Below, piece after piece: positions 38,522 through 48,853 of a stretch of DNA of 64,000 nt; within the stretch, counting starts at the first letter, position 1, and each line of letters opens with the position of its first letter. The notes beneath the pieces are model-generated. The model made no database searches. It had not been told where the DNA came from and saw only the letters and a list, made by a program, of their open reading frames with translations. The DNA lies in assembly GCF_029589495.1 (NCBI RefSeq), contig NZ_JAAIVF010000006.1:186001-250000 (forward strand), given 5' to 3'. Both the position numbers and the translations under genes were made by a program. The DNA is from Speluncibacter jeojiensis (lineage in GTDB: Bacteria > Actinomycetota > Actinomycetes > Mycobacteriales > Mycobacteriaceae).

Positions 38522-39232
38522 ATGAAACGCGACACGGGTGGGGGCCCGACGAGCCCCGAAGGTCCGGGGCTCGGCCGCGGCCGGTCCTGGACACTCGCGG
38601 TGCTCGTGTTCGCGGGTGGTCTCGCGTATTCGAACTGGTTGCTCGAGTTCGTCGTCCACACCGGCCTCGACCACGTGAACTCCTTTCTGAGCCAACTGGA
38701 GGAGCCCGGCCATCCGTACCGGGCGCTGTTCGTCGGCGGCGACCTCGTCTCCGCCGCACTGCTGCTGATCGCGGCGGTCCTCGCGCTGGTGTGGTCCCGT
38801 CCGAACCGCTGGTATGTCGCCGGCTGGGTGCTGCTGGGTCTCTTCGGCGCGGCGACCATCGCGGACGCCTCGAACCCGATGTCCGGTACCGCCGAGTCCG
38901 AGGCCAGCCGCGGACTGTTCCCGCAACTGCGGCACGTGCACGCGCTGACGAGCACGGCGGCCGTCACGGCGATGTTCGCGGCGATCATCGTGTTCACCGT
39001 CCTGGTCTTCCGCAGCCGGCTCTTCCCGGTGCTGCGGACCGTCGGGGTCGCGTTCCTGGCGCTGCTGGTGCTCGCGACTCTGGCGCTCGCGGTCGGCGAC
39101 AACCTCGAACAACACTTCGGCGACCACTTCGCGCTCGGGGTCGTGCAGCGGTTGCAGGTGGCCGCGATGTCGGCCTGGCTGGCGACCCTGGCGTTCGCCC
39201 TGTGCCGGGGGCCGTTCGCGGATGGGGGATGA
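38522..39232 (+). CDS. DUF998 family membrane protein
   Basis: A 236-aa polytopic protein with about six transmembrane helices starting near residue 23 ([20 protein letters not shown]). The pattern of short loops, the conserved SxLE-type first loop and the [17 protein letters not shown] segment near 135 fit DUF998, a family of unknown function distantly related to Frag1/DRAM-like proteins. The ATG follows GAGAAGGA. Its stop lies seven bases before the lspA GTG, so it is probably the first gene of a unit with lspA and rluD. Confidence 0.75.
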   Translation: MKRDTGGGPTSPEGPGLGRGRSWTLAVLVFAGGLAYSNWLLEFVVHTGLDHVNSFLSQLEEPGHPYRALFVGGDLVSAALLLIAAVLALVWSRPNRWYVAGWVLLGLFGAATIADASNPMSGTAESEASRGLFPQLRHVHALTSTAAVTAMFAAIIVFTVLVFRSRLFPVLRTVGVAFLALLVLATLALAVGDNLEQHFGDHFALGVVQRLQVAAMSAWLATLAFALCRGPFADGG

Positions 39233-39239
39233 TGGGCGC

Positions 39240-39878
39240 GTGAGTGAACGTGACGCCCGTGCCCGCAGGCTGATGCTGCTGCTGGTGGTCGTGGCGGCCG
39301 TGGCCCTGGGGCTCGACCTGCTGACGAAGTCGCTGGTCGTCGCGAAGCTGAATCCCGACGATCCGATCCATGTGATCGGCGACACAGTCCAGTTCGTGTT
39401 GATCCGCAACTCCGGCGCCGCGTTCTCGATGGCGACCGGTCAGACCTGGATCCTCACCGTCGTCGCCATCGCGGTCGTTGCGGCGATCATCAAATTCGGC
39501 CGCAAGCTGCAGTCGTCCTGGTGGGCACTGGGTCTCGGGCTGGTGCTCGGCGGCGCCCTGGGCAATCTGGTCGACCGGATCTTCCGCGCCCCGGGTCCGA
39601 TGCGCGGTCACGTCGTCGACTTCATCTCGGTCGGCTGGTGGCCGGTGTTCAACCTGGCGGACTCGGCGATCGTGTGCGGCGCGGTGCTGCTGGCGGCGTT
39701 GTCGATCTTCGGTGTCGAGCCGAACGGCACGCACCGCGGCCACGACGACGCGAGCGTGACCGCCGGGACGGGCGGCCCGGGACCGGACGGCCCGGGACCG
39801 GACGGCTCGGGCACGGACAGCGCGGGATCGCCCGGCGCGGAGACGGACGCCGGGACCCGGCGAGGAGAGGACGAATGA
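39240..39878 (+). CDS. lspA: Lipoprotein signal peptidase LspA
   Basis: Membrane aspartyl protease that cleaves prolipoprotein signal peptides after lipidation; the window encodes at least five candidate substrates. The 212-aa protein has four helices, the [14 protein letters not shown] motif near 57-70, and the two catalytic aspartates, D112 in GNLVDRIF and D141 in FNLADSAI. A Gly/Pro/Asp-rich C-terminal tail (about 170-212) is an extension beyond the usual length. The GTG is seven bases after the DUF998 stop; an in-frame ATG at 39222 overlaps that gene. The stop overlaps the rluD ATG (ATGA). Confidence 0.93.
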   Translation: MSERDARARRLMLLLVVVAAVALGLDLLTKSLVVAKLNPDDPIHVIGDTVQFVLIRNSGAAFSMATGQTWILTVVAIAVVAAIIKFGRKLQSSWWALGLGLVLGGALGNLVDRIFRAPGPMRGHVVDFISVGWWPVFNLADSAIVCGAVLLAALSIFGVEPNGTHRGHDDASVTAGTGGPGPDGPGPDGSGTDSAGSPGAETDAGTRRGEDE

Positions 39879-40801
39879 GCGACACCCGATCGATGCCGGT
39901 TCCGGAGGGCCTGGACGGCATGCGGGTCGACGCCGGCCTCGCGCGACTGCTCGGACTGTCCCGCACGGTCGCGGCGACCCTCGCCGAGAACGGGTCGGTG
40001 CACGTCGACGGCGCCGCTGTCGGCAAGTCCGATCGGCTGCACGGCGGTTCCTGGCTCGAGGTGCAGCTGCCCGAACCCGAGCGCGAGTTGACCATCGTCG
40101 CGGAACCCGTCGAGGGCATGGACATCCTCTACGCCGACGACGACGTGGTCGCCGTGGACAAGCCGGTCGGCGTGGCGGCGCATGCGAGCGTCGGCTGGAC
40201 CGGGCCGACCGTGATCGGCGGGCTCGCGGCCGCCGGGTACCGGATCTCCACCTCGGGCGCCCACGAGCGGCAGGGCATCGTGCACCGCCTCGACGTCGGC
40301 ACCTCCGGGGTGATGGTCGTGGCGACGTCTGAACGTGCCTACACGGTGCTCAAGCGCGCGTTCAAGCAGCGCACCATCGACAAGCGCTATCACGCGGTGG
40401 TCCAGGGGCATCCGGATCCGTCGAGCGGCACCATCGACGCCCCGATCGGTCGGCATCGCAGCAGCGACTGGAAGTTCGCGGTGATGGCCGACGGCAAGCA
40501 CAGCGTCACGCACTACGACACCGTCGAGGCGTTCCCGGCGGCGAGCCTGCTCGACGTCCACCTGGAAACCGGTCGCACACACCAGATCCGCGTGCACTTC
40601 TCGGCGCTGCGGCACCCGTGCGCCGGCGACCTGACCTACGGCGCGGATCCCACGCTCGCCGCGCGTCTCGGTCTTGAGCGGCAGTGGCTGCACGCGCGGT
40701 CGCTCGGATTCGCGCACCCCGCGGACGGCCGGTGGGTGCAGATCACCAGCGAGTATCCGGCGGATCTGCAACACGCACTGGACGTCCTGCGCAGTGCGTG
40801 A
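39875..40801 (+). CDS. rluD: Pseudouridine synthase, RluA/RluD family
   Basis: Isomerises uridine to pseudouridine in 23S rRNA (or another RNA). The 308-aa protein has an N-terminal S4 RNA-binding domain (about 12-75), then the catalytic domain with [20 protein letters not shown], where D140 of HRLD is the catalytic aspartate, and [20 protein letters not shown] near 229-248. The lspA-rluD order is conserved in mycobacteria (Rv1539-Rv1540). The ATG overlaps the lspA stop. Which uridines it modifies cannot be told from sequence. Confidence 0.92.
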   Translation: MSDTRSMPVPEGLDGMRVDAGLARLLGLSRTVAATLAENGSVHVDGAAVGKSDRLHGGSWLEVQLPEPERELTIVAEPVEGMDILYADDDVVAVDKPVGVAAHASVGWTGPTVIGGLAAAGYRISTSGAHERQGIVHRLDVGTSGVMVVATSERAYTVLKRAFKQRTIDKRYHAVVQGHPDPSSGTIDAPIGRHRSSDWKFAVMADGKHSVTHYDTVEAFPAASLLDVHLETGRTHQIRVHFSALRHPCAGDLTYGADPTLAARLGLERQWLHARSLGFAHPADGRWVQITSEYPADLQHALDVLRSA

Positions 40802-41468
40802 TCGCACCCGGGCGGCCATCTGGCGGTGGCTGCCGATCGTCATCGCGGTCGTCGGCGCGGCAGCGGTCGTCGTCGGGATGGGCCTGGCGAATCCGGTTCG
40901 GCATCTCGCCGTCAACACCGACCGGCTCGGCCCGGACTCCGGGGAGTCGGTGGCCCACTACCAGGCGCGGGCCCGCCAGTCGCTGGTGACGGACAACGCC
41001 GATCCGCACTGGGCGCTGGTGTCGTTCGACACCGGACAGGGCTCGGCGCAGGCGGCCGCCGCGGCGTCGGGTGCGCGGATCTCGAAGGCGCTCTTCCAAG
41101 TTCAGCTGCCGCGGGTGCAGACCCCGGTGGTCGCGGTGCAGACCGCCGCGGGCGATCCGGTCGGGCAGTTGGACACCGCAGGGGGGGTGGCGGCGGACCA
41201 GGTGCGCGCCGCGCTCGCCGATTCCGATCGCGCGCAGCGGGTGGACGACTATTCCGCCGCACAACTGCAGTCGGATTGTGCGTGCATCATCGGCCTGCTC
41301 GTGCGGGCCCCGGTCCCGGTGCTCGCCCGGATCCAGGCGGTGCCGGGTGTCCGTGCGGTCGAGGCCCTGCCCGCGGACGCGGTGTACGGGCACTTCTCGT
41401 TGGTGCCGTTGCTCCCCGCCCAGACCGACTACGTGGTGCCGCTGCCCGACGACGGCCCCGTGCCCTGA
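40794..41468 (+). CDS. Membrane-anchored protein of unknown function after rluD
   Basis: A 224-aa protein I do not recognise. It has a short basic cytoplasmic N-terminus, one transmembrane helix (about 13-33, [20 protein letters not shown]), and an extracytoplasmic part with [20 protein letters not shown] near 58-77 and a late cysteine pair [20 protein letters not shown]. The anchor plus a globular outer domain suggests an envelope role. The GTG overlaps the rluD stop by eight bases, which points to co-translation with lspA-rluD. A gap of 100 bases follows before the GNAT gene. Confidence 0.6.
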   Translation: MRDRTRAAIWRWLPIVIAVVGAAAVVVGMGLANPVRHLAVNTDRLGPDSGESVAHYQARARQSLVTDNADPHWALVSFDTGQGSAQAAAAASGARISKALFQVQLPRVQTPVVAVQTAAGDPVGQLDTAGGVAADQVRAALADSDRAQRVDDYSAAQLQSDCACIIGLLVRAPVPVLARIQAVPGVRAVEALPADAVYGHFSLVPLLPAQTDYVVPLPDDGPVP

Positions 41469-41530
41469 GCAGCCGGCGCGGCTCCCCGGGCCCGCGGACA
41501 ATTCGGTCGACGGATCGCCGGGGCCGCTCC

Positions 41531-41536
41531 TAGGGT
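41531..41536 (+). promoter_or_regulatory. Putative -10 of the GNAT gene at 41569
   Basis: TAGGGT fits TANNNT and would start a short leader of about 25 bases that includes GAGAGGAC before the GTG. Tentative. Confidence 0.4.
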
Positions 41537-41568
41537 GGTCGCGAACCAGCCGACCGAGAGGACATTCC

Positions 41569-42078
41569 GTGGCGCCGTGGCACACCCGCCCCGAGACCGC
41601 ATCCGACCGCGAGCAGATCCACCGGGTCAACGCCGCGGCCTTCCCGACGACGGCCGAGGCCGAACTGGTCGACGCGCTGCGCGCCGACCCCGACGCGTGG
41701 ATCGCCGGGTTGTCGACGGTCGCCACCGACGACGACGGGAAGGTCGTCGCGCACGCGCTGCTGAGCAGGTGCCGGGTCGGCGGCCGGCCCGCACTGGTGC
41801 TCGGCCCGTGCGCGGTGCTCCCGGAGCATCAACGCACGGGTGCGGGCGCCGCCGCCATCCGGGCCGGTCTCGAGGCGGCGCGGGAACTGGGCGAGAACCT
41901 CGTCACCGTGCTCGGTCATCCCGACTACTACCCGCGGTTCGGCTTCGTGCGGGCCTCCGAATGGGGCATAGCCCCGGGATTCGACGTTCCGGACGAGGCC
42001 ATGCGGGTGCTGAGCCTGGACCCCACCCGTCCGGTGCCGACCGGGGTGATCGAGTACCCGCCCGCGTTCGGGGTGTGA
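41569..42078 (+). CDS. GNAT family N-acetyltransferase (YhbS-like)
   Basis: A 169-aa acetyltransferase of the YhbS/COG3153 type. It begins RPETASDREQIHRVNAAAFP, shows the acetyl-CoA strand LVLGPCAVLPEHQRTGAGAA (motif A, about 82-101) and the closing VLGHPDYYPRFGFVRASEWG typical of this group. The substrate is unknown. The start is a GTG after GAGAGGAC. It stands alone between the rluD unit and the L7/L12-like gene on the same strand. Confidence 0.8.
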   Translation: MAPWHTRPETASDREQIHRVNAAAFPTTAEAELVDALRADPDAWIAGLSTVATDDDGKVVAHALLSRCRVGGRPALVLGPCAVLPEHQRTGAGAAAIRAGLEAARELGENLVTVLGHPDYYPRFGFVRASEWGIAPGFDVPDEAMRVLSLDPTRPVPTGVIEYPPAFGV

Positions 42079-42131
42079 ACGCGCGGTCCAGAGTTCCGAT
42101 CGTGGTCGGCGCACCGTGCGACACTGGCGCG

Positions 42132-42539
42132 ATGGCGACGACGTGGGGGTCCCGGGTCAGGCGGTGCGAGCCGTGGTTGGCCGGTGCGATGTTCCTCGGC
42201 ATGGCGGTGACGGTCGGGCCGCAGGCCGTTGTCGGCGCCGTCGACGACCCCGGCATGTGGAACACGCTGTATCTCGTCATGTGGGTGGTCGTGATGGTGG
42301 TCCTCGGGCGGGAATGCGTGGTGGGCCTGCGCAAGCGCGGGACCGCCGCCGGTTCCTCGGCACCGACCCCCGCGATCGTGCTGCCCGATGACGTTCTGGC
42401 CGTGGTCGAGTCCACGGGTGGCCGCGTCGCCGCGGTCAAGATGCTGCGCGAGGCGCACCCGGGACTGGGGCTGAAGGCGACCGTCGACCTCGTGGACGAT
42501 GCGCGCCGCGACCCTTCCGATTCCGGTCACGCGACGTAG
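42132..42539 (+). CDS. Membrane protein with ribosomal L7/L12 C-terminal-like domain
   Basis: A 135-aa protein with two N-terminal membrane helices (about 14-34 and 40-62) and a soluble C-terminal end (about 88-125), PDDVLAVVESTGGRVAAVKM then LREAHPGLGLKATVDLVDDA. The second part follows the L7/L12 C-terminal pattern (I-x-x-x-G-x-K/R-x-x-A-V-K-x-x-R-E-x-x-x-x-G-L-K-x-A-x-x-x-V-D). In ribosomes this fold contacts elongation factors; a membrane-bound copy might contact translation factors or another protein, but nothing here proves that. The ATG lies six bases after GACACT, a possible -10 for a leaderless message. Confidence 0.65.
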   Translation: MATTWGSRVRRCEPWLAGAMFLGMAVTVGPQAVVGAVDDPGMWNTLYLVMWVVVMVVLGRECVVGLRKRGTAAGSSAPTPAIVLPDDVLAVVESTGGRVAAVKMLREAHPGLGLKATVDLVDDARRDPSDSGHAT

Positions 42540-42598
42540 CCTGCACCGCAACCGATGCGGCGTTGTCGGCCCGATCACACGTTGTCGTACCGATCGCC

Positions 42599-42604
42599 TA
42601 GGGT
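42599..42604 (+). promoter_or_regulatory. Putative -10 of the DUF2207-lemA unit
   Basis: TAGGGT fits TANNNT, 39 bases before the DUF2207 GTG, leaving room for the GGGGAGGGGG ribosome site. Tentative. Confidence 0.4.
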
Positions 42605-42643
42605 GAACTGTCATTCGGCCGACAGGCGGGGAGGGGGTGCTGG

Positions 42644-44449
42644 GTGAAGAGGCTGATCGCGTCGATCGTGCTCGTCGTGCTGACCGGCATCGGGCTGCTG
42701 TGGCCGCTCGCCGAGGGCACCTTCGGTGCCGGCTCGGTGCAGCCGTCCACCGATCCCTCCGTCGTCACCGACTACGACGCCACGTATCAGGTGGCCCCCG
42801 ACGGTCACCTCGAGGCGACCGAGACGCTGGTGGTCGACCTGCCCGCCGGTCGGCACGGCATCTTCCGCTACTTCCCGGCCGCCGACCCGACCGACCCGCA
42901 CGCGCGCATCCTGCCGACCGTCACCGGCATCACCATGGACGGTGCGTCCGTTCCGGTCAGCTACTCGTGGAAGCAGGGGCGCAGCCTGCGTGTGGCGCGG
43001 ATCGGCGACCCGGACCGCACTGTCCCGGCCGGCGTGCACACCTACGTGATCAGCTACACCATCGACAACGTGCTGGCGAGGCCGTCGGGGGCGCAGGGCG
43101 ACTTCAGCGCCCGCGCGGGCCAGAACGCGACGCCGCCGACCGCGTCGTTCTTCTGGAACGTGGTCGGCTTCTGGGAGATGCCGATCCGCAGCGCCCACGT
43201 GGCCGTCGACCTGCCCGGCGCCACCGGGCTGGTGCAGTGCGCGGCAAGCGCATCCGGTGAGCATCCGTGCGCGATCGAGGGCGCCGGGACCGACCACGTC
43301 ACGGTCACCGCCACCGACCTGCCGCCGCGCAACCCGGTCACTCTGCGCGCGGATCTACACGTCCCGCTGCCGCCGCACGAGACCGTGCCCTGGACGGTGC
43401 GGTTCGACAAGGTCCTGGGACGGTCGGTGCCGGTGGTCGTGCTGGTCGCGGTGCTTTCGGCGATCACGCTGACAGCCGGCTACCTGTGGGAGCGCCGCTC
43501 CCGGGAGGCTCCACCCGGGTTGCCGGTGATGTACACCCCGCCCGAGGGGCTCGGTCCCGCGCAGACGGTGTACATCGTCAAGGAGTCGGTCGGTGGCCAC
43601 GCGCTGGTGGCGACGCTGCTGCACATGGCCGAGCGGGGGCTGGTCGACCTCACCGCGACCGACGCGAAGAGCTGGACGATCACCGGCAAGGCCACGACTG
43701 ACCGGTGGGCCACGGCGGACCCGGTCACCCGCCGTGTCGGGGAGACCCTCGGGGTGACCACCGCCGGCAGCGCGTTCGCAGCCGATGGCGGCAAGGCCGC
43801 CGGGCAGACGCTTCTCAAGGCCAAGCAGTATGTCGAGTCCACCGCGCGATCCTGGTCGCGCACCGAGGGGCTGGTCGTCTCGTCCACCGAGGAATGGGTG
43901 GGCCGGGCACTGGTCGTCGGCGCAGCAGTGCTGGCCGTCGTCGGTTTCGTCGGACTGCTGGGCGTGACCATGTGGGGACTGCCGTTCGCCGCCTTCGTGA
44001 TCGGTGGTGTCGGGCTGCTGGCCACCGGCGTCGGCACCCGGCGGACCGCCGCCGGTCGGCAGGTGTGGTCGCGGGCCGGCGGATTCGAGCGGCTGCTGTC
44101 GACGCCGTCGAGCGAGGACCGGTTCGACTACGCCGCACGCAAGGACCTGTTCATCGCCTACGTGCCCTATGCCGTGGCGTTCGGGGTCGCCGACAAGTGG
44201 GCGGCCAAGTACCGCACCGCGACCGGGCAGGAGGCCCCCGTGCCCCTCTGGTTCCCCGCCGCGTACTACGGCGGCGCGGCCGGGCTGTACTCGGGCGGCG
44301 GATTCGACGCGTTCGACTCCGCGTTGTCCTCGTCGATCGGCGCCTACCAGGCCGCGCAACGCTCCTCCTCGTCCGGCTCGGGAGGGTCGAGCTGGAGTGG
44401 CGGAGGCGGCTGGGGCGGTGGCGGCGGCGGGGGTGGTGGTTCCTGGTGA
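42644..44449 (+). CDS. DUF2207 membrane protein
   Basis: A 601-aa envelope protein. It has an N-terminal signal/anchor (about 3-25), an extracellular beta domain with DYDATYQVAPDGHLEATETL and a GRHGIFRYFPA segment (DUF2207), a transmembrane helix near 266-284, a cytoplasmic winged-helix-like part (VATLLHMAERGLVDLTATDA), a two-helix hairpin near 420-465, and a C-terminal tail of Ser/Gly/Trp repeats. DUF2207 genes commonly pair with lemA, as here, but the function is unknown. The GTG follows GGGGAGGGGG. The stop is 85 bases before lemA. Confidence 0.85.
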   Translation: MKRLIASIVLVVLTGIGLLWPLAEGTFGAGSVQPSTDPSVVTDYDATYQVAPDGHLEATETLVVDLPAGRHGIFRYFPAADPTDPHARILPTVTGITMDGASVPVSYSWKQGRSLRVARIGDPDRTVPAGVHTYVISYTIDNVLARPSGAQGDFSARAGQNATPPTASFFWNVVGFWEMPIRSAHVAVDLPGATGLVQCAASASGEHPCAIEGAGTDHVTVTATDLPPRNPVTLRADLHVPLPPHETVPWTVRFDKVLGRSVPVVVLVAVLSAITLTAGYLWERRSREAPPGLPVMYTPPEGLGPAQTVYIVKESVGGHALVATLLHMAERGLVDLTATDAKSWTITGKATTDRWATADPVTRRVGETLGVTTAGSAFAADGGKAAGQTLLKAKQYVESTARSWSRTEGLVVSSTEEWVGRALVVGAAVLAVVGFVGLLGVTMWGLPFAAFVIGGVGLLATGVGTRRTAAGRQVWSRAGGFERLLSTPSSEDRFDYAARKDLFIAYVPYAVAFGVADKWAAKYRTATGQEAPVPLWFPAAYYGGAAGLYSGGGFDAFDSALSSSIGAYQAAQRSSSSGSGGSSWSGGGGWGGGGGGGGGSW

Positions 44450-44534
44450 CGGGCGCTCGATCGACGGGATCGGCGGAACCACACGCGACGCCGAGGAAAA
44501 GACACGCAACTCCGACAGAAAGCAGGTTGCAGAC

Positions 44535-45101
44535 ATGACCGCGATCGTGATCATTGTGATCGTCGTGGTGGTGATCGCGCTCGTCGCGTTCGGCATCAGC
44601 GGCTTCAACTCGCTGCGCAAACTCGACGTCAAGGCGCAAGAGGCGCTCGGGGGCATCGACGTCCAGCTGACCCGCCGCGCCGACCTCGTGCCGAACCTCG
44701 TCAACACCGTCAAGGGTTATGCGGCCCACGAGAAGTCGGTGTTCGAGGCCGTCACCGCCGCCCGCGCGAACGCGACCTCGGCGGCGAAGTCCGGCAGCGT
44801 CGAGGACAAGGCCCAGGCGCAGCAGGCGCTCGACAAGGCGATCGTGAACGTGCTGGCCGTCGCGGAGAACTACCCGGACCTGAAGGCGTCGACGAACTTC
44901 CTGCAACTGCAGCAGCAGCTCACCGACACAGAGAACCAGCTGGCCTTCGCGCGGCAGTACTACAACGACGCGGTGTCCACGCTGAACCAGAAGGTCGTCA
45001 CCATCCCGTGGATGTTCTTCGCCGGGCCGGCCGGGGTGCACAAGCGTGACTTCTACCAGGCGCCGGAGGGGCAGCAGGCGCCGCCGCAGGTGCAGTTCTG
45101 A
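44535..45101 (+). CDS. lemA: LemA family protein
   Basis: A 188-aa protein with one N-terminal transmembrane helix (about 3-22, rich in Ile and Val) and the helical LemA domain: FNSLRKLDVKAQEALGGIDV, QLTRRADLVPNLVNTVKGYA, then AENYPDLKASTNFLQLQQQL and ARQYYNDAVSTLNQKVVTIP. The domain is cytoplasmic or external depending on the species; its function is not established. It belongs to the preceding DUF2207 gene by spacing and by a frequent pairing in other genomes. Confidence 0.92.
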   Translation: MTAIVIIVIVVVVIALVAFGISGFNSLRKLDVKAQEALGGIDVQLTRRADLVPNLVNTVKGYAAHEKSVFEAVTAARANATSAAKSGSVEDKAQAQQALDKAIVNVLAVAENYPDLKASTNFLQLQQQLTDTENQLAFARQYYNDAVSTLNQKVVTIPWMFFAGPAGVHKRDFYQAPEGQQAPPQVQF

Positions 45102-45254
45102 CGCCGTTCCCGGCGGCTTCTCCACCCGCCGTCTCACCGCTCGCTCATCGGTATCTCACCGGTGAGGCAACGGCTGGTGGGTCGGTCCCTGCAGGATGCG
45201 GGTGCGGCTCGGTGGAGCGGGCGTGGGGTCGCCGGGACCGTCGGACCCCCCGCC

Positions 45255-45260
45255 TACACT
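45255..45260 (+). promoter_or_regulatory. -10 box of dnaE1 (leaderless start)
   Basis: TACACT fits TANNNT and ends seven bases before the GTG at 45268. It rules out the earlier in-frame GTG at 45262 and supports a leaderless dnaE1 message. Confidence 0.55.
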
Positions 45261-45267
45261 CGTGGGC

Positions 45268-48200
45268 GTGACCGACTCCTTCGTACATCTGCACAACCAC
45301 ACCGAGTACTCGATGCTCGACGGTGCGGCGAAGGTCGGCCCGATGTTCAAAGAGGCCCAGCGGCTCGGGATGACCGCGGTCGGCATGACCGACCACGGCA
45401 ACATGTACGGCGCGAGCGAGTTCTACAACCAGGCCAAGAAGCACGACATCAAGCCGATCATCGGCATCGAGGCCTACATCGCGCCCGGGTCGCGGTTCGA
45501 CACCAAGCGCGTCAAGTGGGGCGACCCGAGCCAGAAGTCCGACGACGTCTCCGGCTCGGGCGCCTACACGCACATGACGATGGTGGCGGAGAACGCCACC
45601 GGTCTGCGCAACCTGTTCAAACTCTCCTCGCTGGCGTCGATCGAGGGGCAGCTGGGCAAGTGGGCGCGCATGGACGCCGAGCTCATCGCCGAGTACGCCG
45701 AGGGCATCATCGCGACCACCGGTTGCCCGTCGGGCGAGGTGCAGACCAGGCTGCGGCTCGGTCACGACCGCGAGGCACTCGAGGCCGCCGCGAAGTGGCA
45801 GGAGATCTTCGGCCCCGACAACTTCTTCCTCGAGGTGATGGACCACGGGCTGTCCATCGAGCGTCGCGTGCGCGACGGGCTGCTCGACATCTCGGCCAAG
45901 CTCGGGATCCCGCCGCTGGCCACCAATGACTGCCACTACGTCACCAAGGACTTCTCGCACAATCACGAGGCGCTGCTGTGCATCCAGACCGGTAAGACGC
46001 TCTCGGACCCGACCCGGTTCAAGTTCGACGGTGACGGCTACTACCTCAAGTCTGCCGCCGAGATGCGCGAGATCTGGGACGACGCGGTGCCCGGAGCCTG
46101 CGACAACACGCTGCTCATCGGCGAGCGGGTGCAGTCGTACGAGGACGTGTGGAAGCACCGCGACCGGATGCCGATCTTCCCGGTCCCCGAGGGGCACACC
46201 CAGGATTCGTGGCTGCGTGCCGAGGTGGAAAAGGGTCTGCGCCGCCGGTTCCCGGACGGGGTGCCGGGCGAGTACATCACCCGCGCGAACTACGAACTCG
46301 ACGTCATCGTCCAGATGGGCTTCCCGGCCTACTTCCTCGTCGTCGGCGACCTGATCAGCCACGCGCTGGAGGTCGGTATCCGGGTGGGCCCGGGTCGTGG
46401 TTCGGCGGCCGGTTCGCTGGTCGCCTATGCGATGGGCATCACCAACATCGACCCGATCCCGCACGGCCTGCTGTTCGAGCGGTTCCTCAACCCCGAGCGT
46501 GTGTCGATGCCCGACATCGACATCGACTTCGACGACCGTCGCCGCGGCGAGATGGTCCGCTACGCCGCCGACAAGTGGGGCAGCGACCGGGTCGCCCAGG
46601 TCATCACCTTCGGCACCATCAAGACGAAGGCCGCGATCAAGGATTCCGCGCGGGTGCAGTTCGGCCAGCCCGGTTACGCCATCGCCGACCGGATCACCAA
46701 GGCGCTGCCGCCGCCGATCATGGCGAAGGACATCTCGGTGTCGGGCATCACCGATCCCGAGCACGAGCGGTACAAGGAGGCCGCCGAGGTCCGGGCGCTG
46801 ATCGAGACCGATCCGGATGCGAAGAAGATCTACGACACCGCGCTGGGCCTCGAAGGCCTGATCCGCAACGCCGGTGTGCATGCCTGCGCGGTGATCATGT
46901 CGTGCGAGCCGCTCACCGACGCGATCCCGGTGTGGAAGCGCGCCCAGGACGGCGCCATCATCACCGGCTGGGACTATCCGTCGTGTGAGGCCATCGGCCT
47001 GCTCAAGATGGACTTCCTCGGTCTGCGCAACCTGACCGTCCTCGGTGACGCGATCGACAACCTCAAGGCCAACCGCGGCATCGACCTGGATCTGGACACG
47101 CTGCCACTGGAGGACCCGGCCACCTACGAGCTGCTCGCCCGCGGCGACACGCTGGGCGTGTTCCAGCTTGACGGCAGCGCGATGCGCGACCTGCTGCGCC
47201 GCATGCAGCCGACCGGGTTCGAGGACATCGTGGCCGTGCTCGCGCTGTACCGGCCGGGCCCGATGGGCATGAACGCCCACAACGACTACGCCGATCGCAA
47301 GAACGGCCGGCAAGAGGTCAAGCCGATCCACCCGGAACTCGAGGAGCCGCTGCGCGAGATCCTCAAGGACACCTTCGGTCTGATCGTCTACCAAGAGCAG
47401 ATCATGCAGATCGCGCAGAAGGTCGCCGGGTATTCGCTCGGTCAGGCCGACCTGCTGCGACGCGCGATGGGTAAGAAGAAGAAGGAGATCCTCGACGAGG
47501 CGTACGACGGCTTCGCGGAGGGCATGAAGGACAACGGATTCTCGCAGGCGGCGATCACGGCGCTGTGGGACACCGTCCTGCCGTTCGCCGGCTATGCGTT
47601 CAACAAATCGCACGCCGCCGGTTACGGGCTCGTCTCGTTCTGGACGGCCTTCTTCAAGGCCAACTATCCGGCCGAGTACATGGCCGCGCTGCTCACCTCC
47701 GTCGGTGACGACAAGGACAAGGCCGCGGTCTACCTGGCCGACTGCCGGCACCTGGGCATCACGGTGATGCCACCGGACGTGAACGAGTCAGGCCTGTACT
47801 TCGCCTCGGTGGGCAACGACATCCGCTTCGGTCTGGGTGCTGTCCGCAATGTGGGTACCAACGTGGTCGCCTCGATCATCGCGGGCCGCAAGGAGAAGGG
47901 GAAGTACGCCAGCTTCTCCGACTACCTGGACAAGGTCGACGCGGCCGGATGCGGCAAGAAGCCGATCGAGTCGCTGATCAAGGCGGGCGGGTTCGACTCG
48001 CTCGGGCATCCCCGCAAGGGCCTGCTGCTGGTGCACTCCGATGCCATCGACGCGGTGATGGGCACCAAGAAGGCCGAGGCGATGGGCCAGTTCGACCTGT
48101 TCGGCGGGGGCGGTGGCGACGACGACCTGTCCTCGGTGTTCGAGGTCAAGGTCCCCGACGAGGAGTGGGAGACCAAGCACCGGTTGGCGCTCGAGCGCGA

Positions 48201-48804
48201 GATGCTCGGGCTGTACGTGTCCGGGCATCCGCTCAACGGTGTCGAGCACGTGCTCGCGGCGCAGTCCGACACCCACATCCCGGCGATCCTCGAGGGCGAC
48301 GTCAAGGACGGCGCACAGGTCACCGTCGGCGGCATCCTGGCGTCGGTCAACCGCCGGGTGAACAAGAACGGAATGCCCTGGGCGTCCGCGCAACTCGAGG
48401 ACCTCACCGGCGGCATCGAGGTGCTGTTCTTCCCGCAGGCGTATTCGGTGCTCGGCGGCGACGTCGCCGAGGATGCGGTGGTGCTGGTCAAGGCACGCGT
48501 CGCGGTTCGCGACGACAAGGTGTCGCTGATCGCGAACGACCTTGCGGTTCCGGATCTCTCGTCGATCGGTGTGGCCGCGCCGGTGGCGGTGACCATGCCG
48601 ACGAGGCTGTGCACGCCGGACAAGGTGGGTGCGCTCAAGCAGGTGCTGGCGCGGCACCCCGGCACATCCGACGTGCACCTGCGGCTGATCAGCGGCGAGC
48701 GGATCACCACGCTCAAGCTGGACGACCGGTTGCGTGTCAACCCGACGTCGGCGCTGATGGGCGACCTCAAGGCGCTGCTCGGGCCGAGCTGCCTCGGCGG
48801 GTAG
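45268..48804 (+). CDS. dnaE1: Replicative DNA polymerase III alpha subunit DnaE1
   Basis: Main replicative polymerase, with intrinsic PHP proofreading in Actinobacteria. The 1178-aa protein opens with the PHP domain ([19 protein letters not shown], metal-binding His pair), has the catalytic aspartates in [10 protein letters not shown] (D416, D418 and D420), a helix-hairpin-helix near 890-930, and an OB-fold ([18 protein letters not shown], about 1012-1090). The length matches DnaE1 rather than the shorter DnaE2. The GTG is set by TACACT seven bases upstream. It runs in the same direction as the pyruvate oxidase gene but that gene has its own -10. Confidence 0.96.
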   Translation: MTDSFVHLHNHTEYSMLDGAAKVGPMFKEAQRLGMTAVGMTDHGNMYGASEFYNQAKKHDIKPIIGIEAYIAPGSRFDTKRVKWGDPSQKSDDVSGSGAYTHMTMVAENATGLRNLFKLSSLASIEGQLGKWARMDAELIAEYAEGIIATTGCPSGEVQTRLRLGHDREALEAAAKWQEIFGPDNFFLEVMDHGLSIERRVRDGLLDISAKLGIPPLATNDCHYVTKDFSHNHEALLCIQTGKTLSDPTRFKFDGDGYYLKSAAEMREIWDDAVPGACDNTLLIGERVQSYEDVWKHRDRMPIFPVPEGHTQDSWLRAEVEKGLRRRFPDGVPGEYITRANYELDVIVQMGFPAYFLVVGDLISHALEVGIRVGPGRGSAAGSLVAYAMGITNIDPIPHGLLFERFLNPERVSMPDIDIDFDDRRRGEMVRYAADKWGSDRVAQVITFGTIKTKAAIKDSARVQFGQPGYAIADRITKALPPPIMAKDISVSGITDPEHERYKEAAEVRALIETDPDAKKIYDTALGLEGLIRNAGVHACAVIMSCEPLTDAIPVWKRAQDGAIITGWDYPSCEAIGLLKMDFLGLRNLTVLGDAIDNLKANRGIDLDLDTLPLEDPATYELLARGDTLGVFQLDGSAMRDLLRRMQPTGFEDIVAVLALYRPGPMGMNAHNDYADRKNGRQEVKPIHPELEEPLREILKDTFGLIVYQEQIMQIAQKVAGYSLGQADLLRRAMGKKKKEILDEAYDGFAEGMKDNGFSQAAITALWDTVLPFAGYAFNKSHAAGYGLVSFWTAFFKANYPAEYMAALLTSVGDDKDKAAVYLADCRHLGITVMPPDVNESGLYFASVGNDIRFGLGAVRNVGTNVVASIIAGRKEKGKYASFSDYLDKVDAAGCGKKPIESLIKAGGFDSLGHPRKGLLLVHSDAIDAVMGTKKAEAMGQFDLFGGGGGDDDLSSVFEVKVPDEEWETKHRLALEREMLGLYVSGHPLNGVEHVLAAQSDTHIPAILEGDVKDGAQVTVGGILASVNRRVNKNGMPWASAQLEDLTGGIEVLFFPQAYSVLGGDVAEDAVVLVKARVAVRDDKVSLIANDLAVPDLSSIGVAAPVAVTMPTRLCTPDKVGALKQVLARHPGTSDVHLRLISGERITTLKLDDRLRVNPTSALMGDLKALLGPSCLGG

Positions 48805-48841
48805 CGCCCGCGTTCGCCCGACGGCACCCGGTCGCCGACCC

Positions 48842-48847
48842 TAGGCT
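48842..48847 (+). promoter_or_regulatory. -10 box of the pyruvate oxidase gene (leaderless)
   Basis: TAGGCT fits TANNNT and ends six bases before the ATG at 48854, so this message is probably leaderless and independent of dnaE1. Confidence 0.5.
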
Positions 48848-48853
48848 GAGGCC

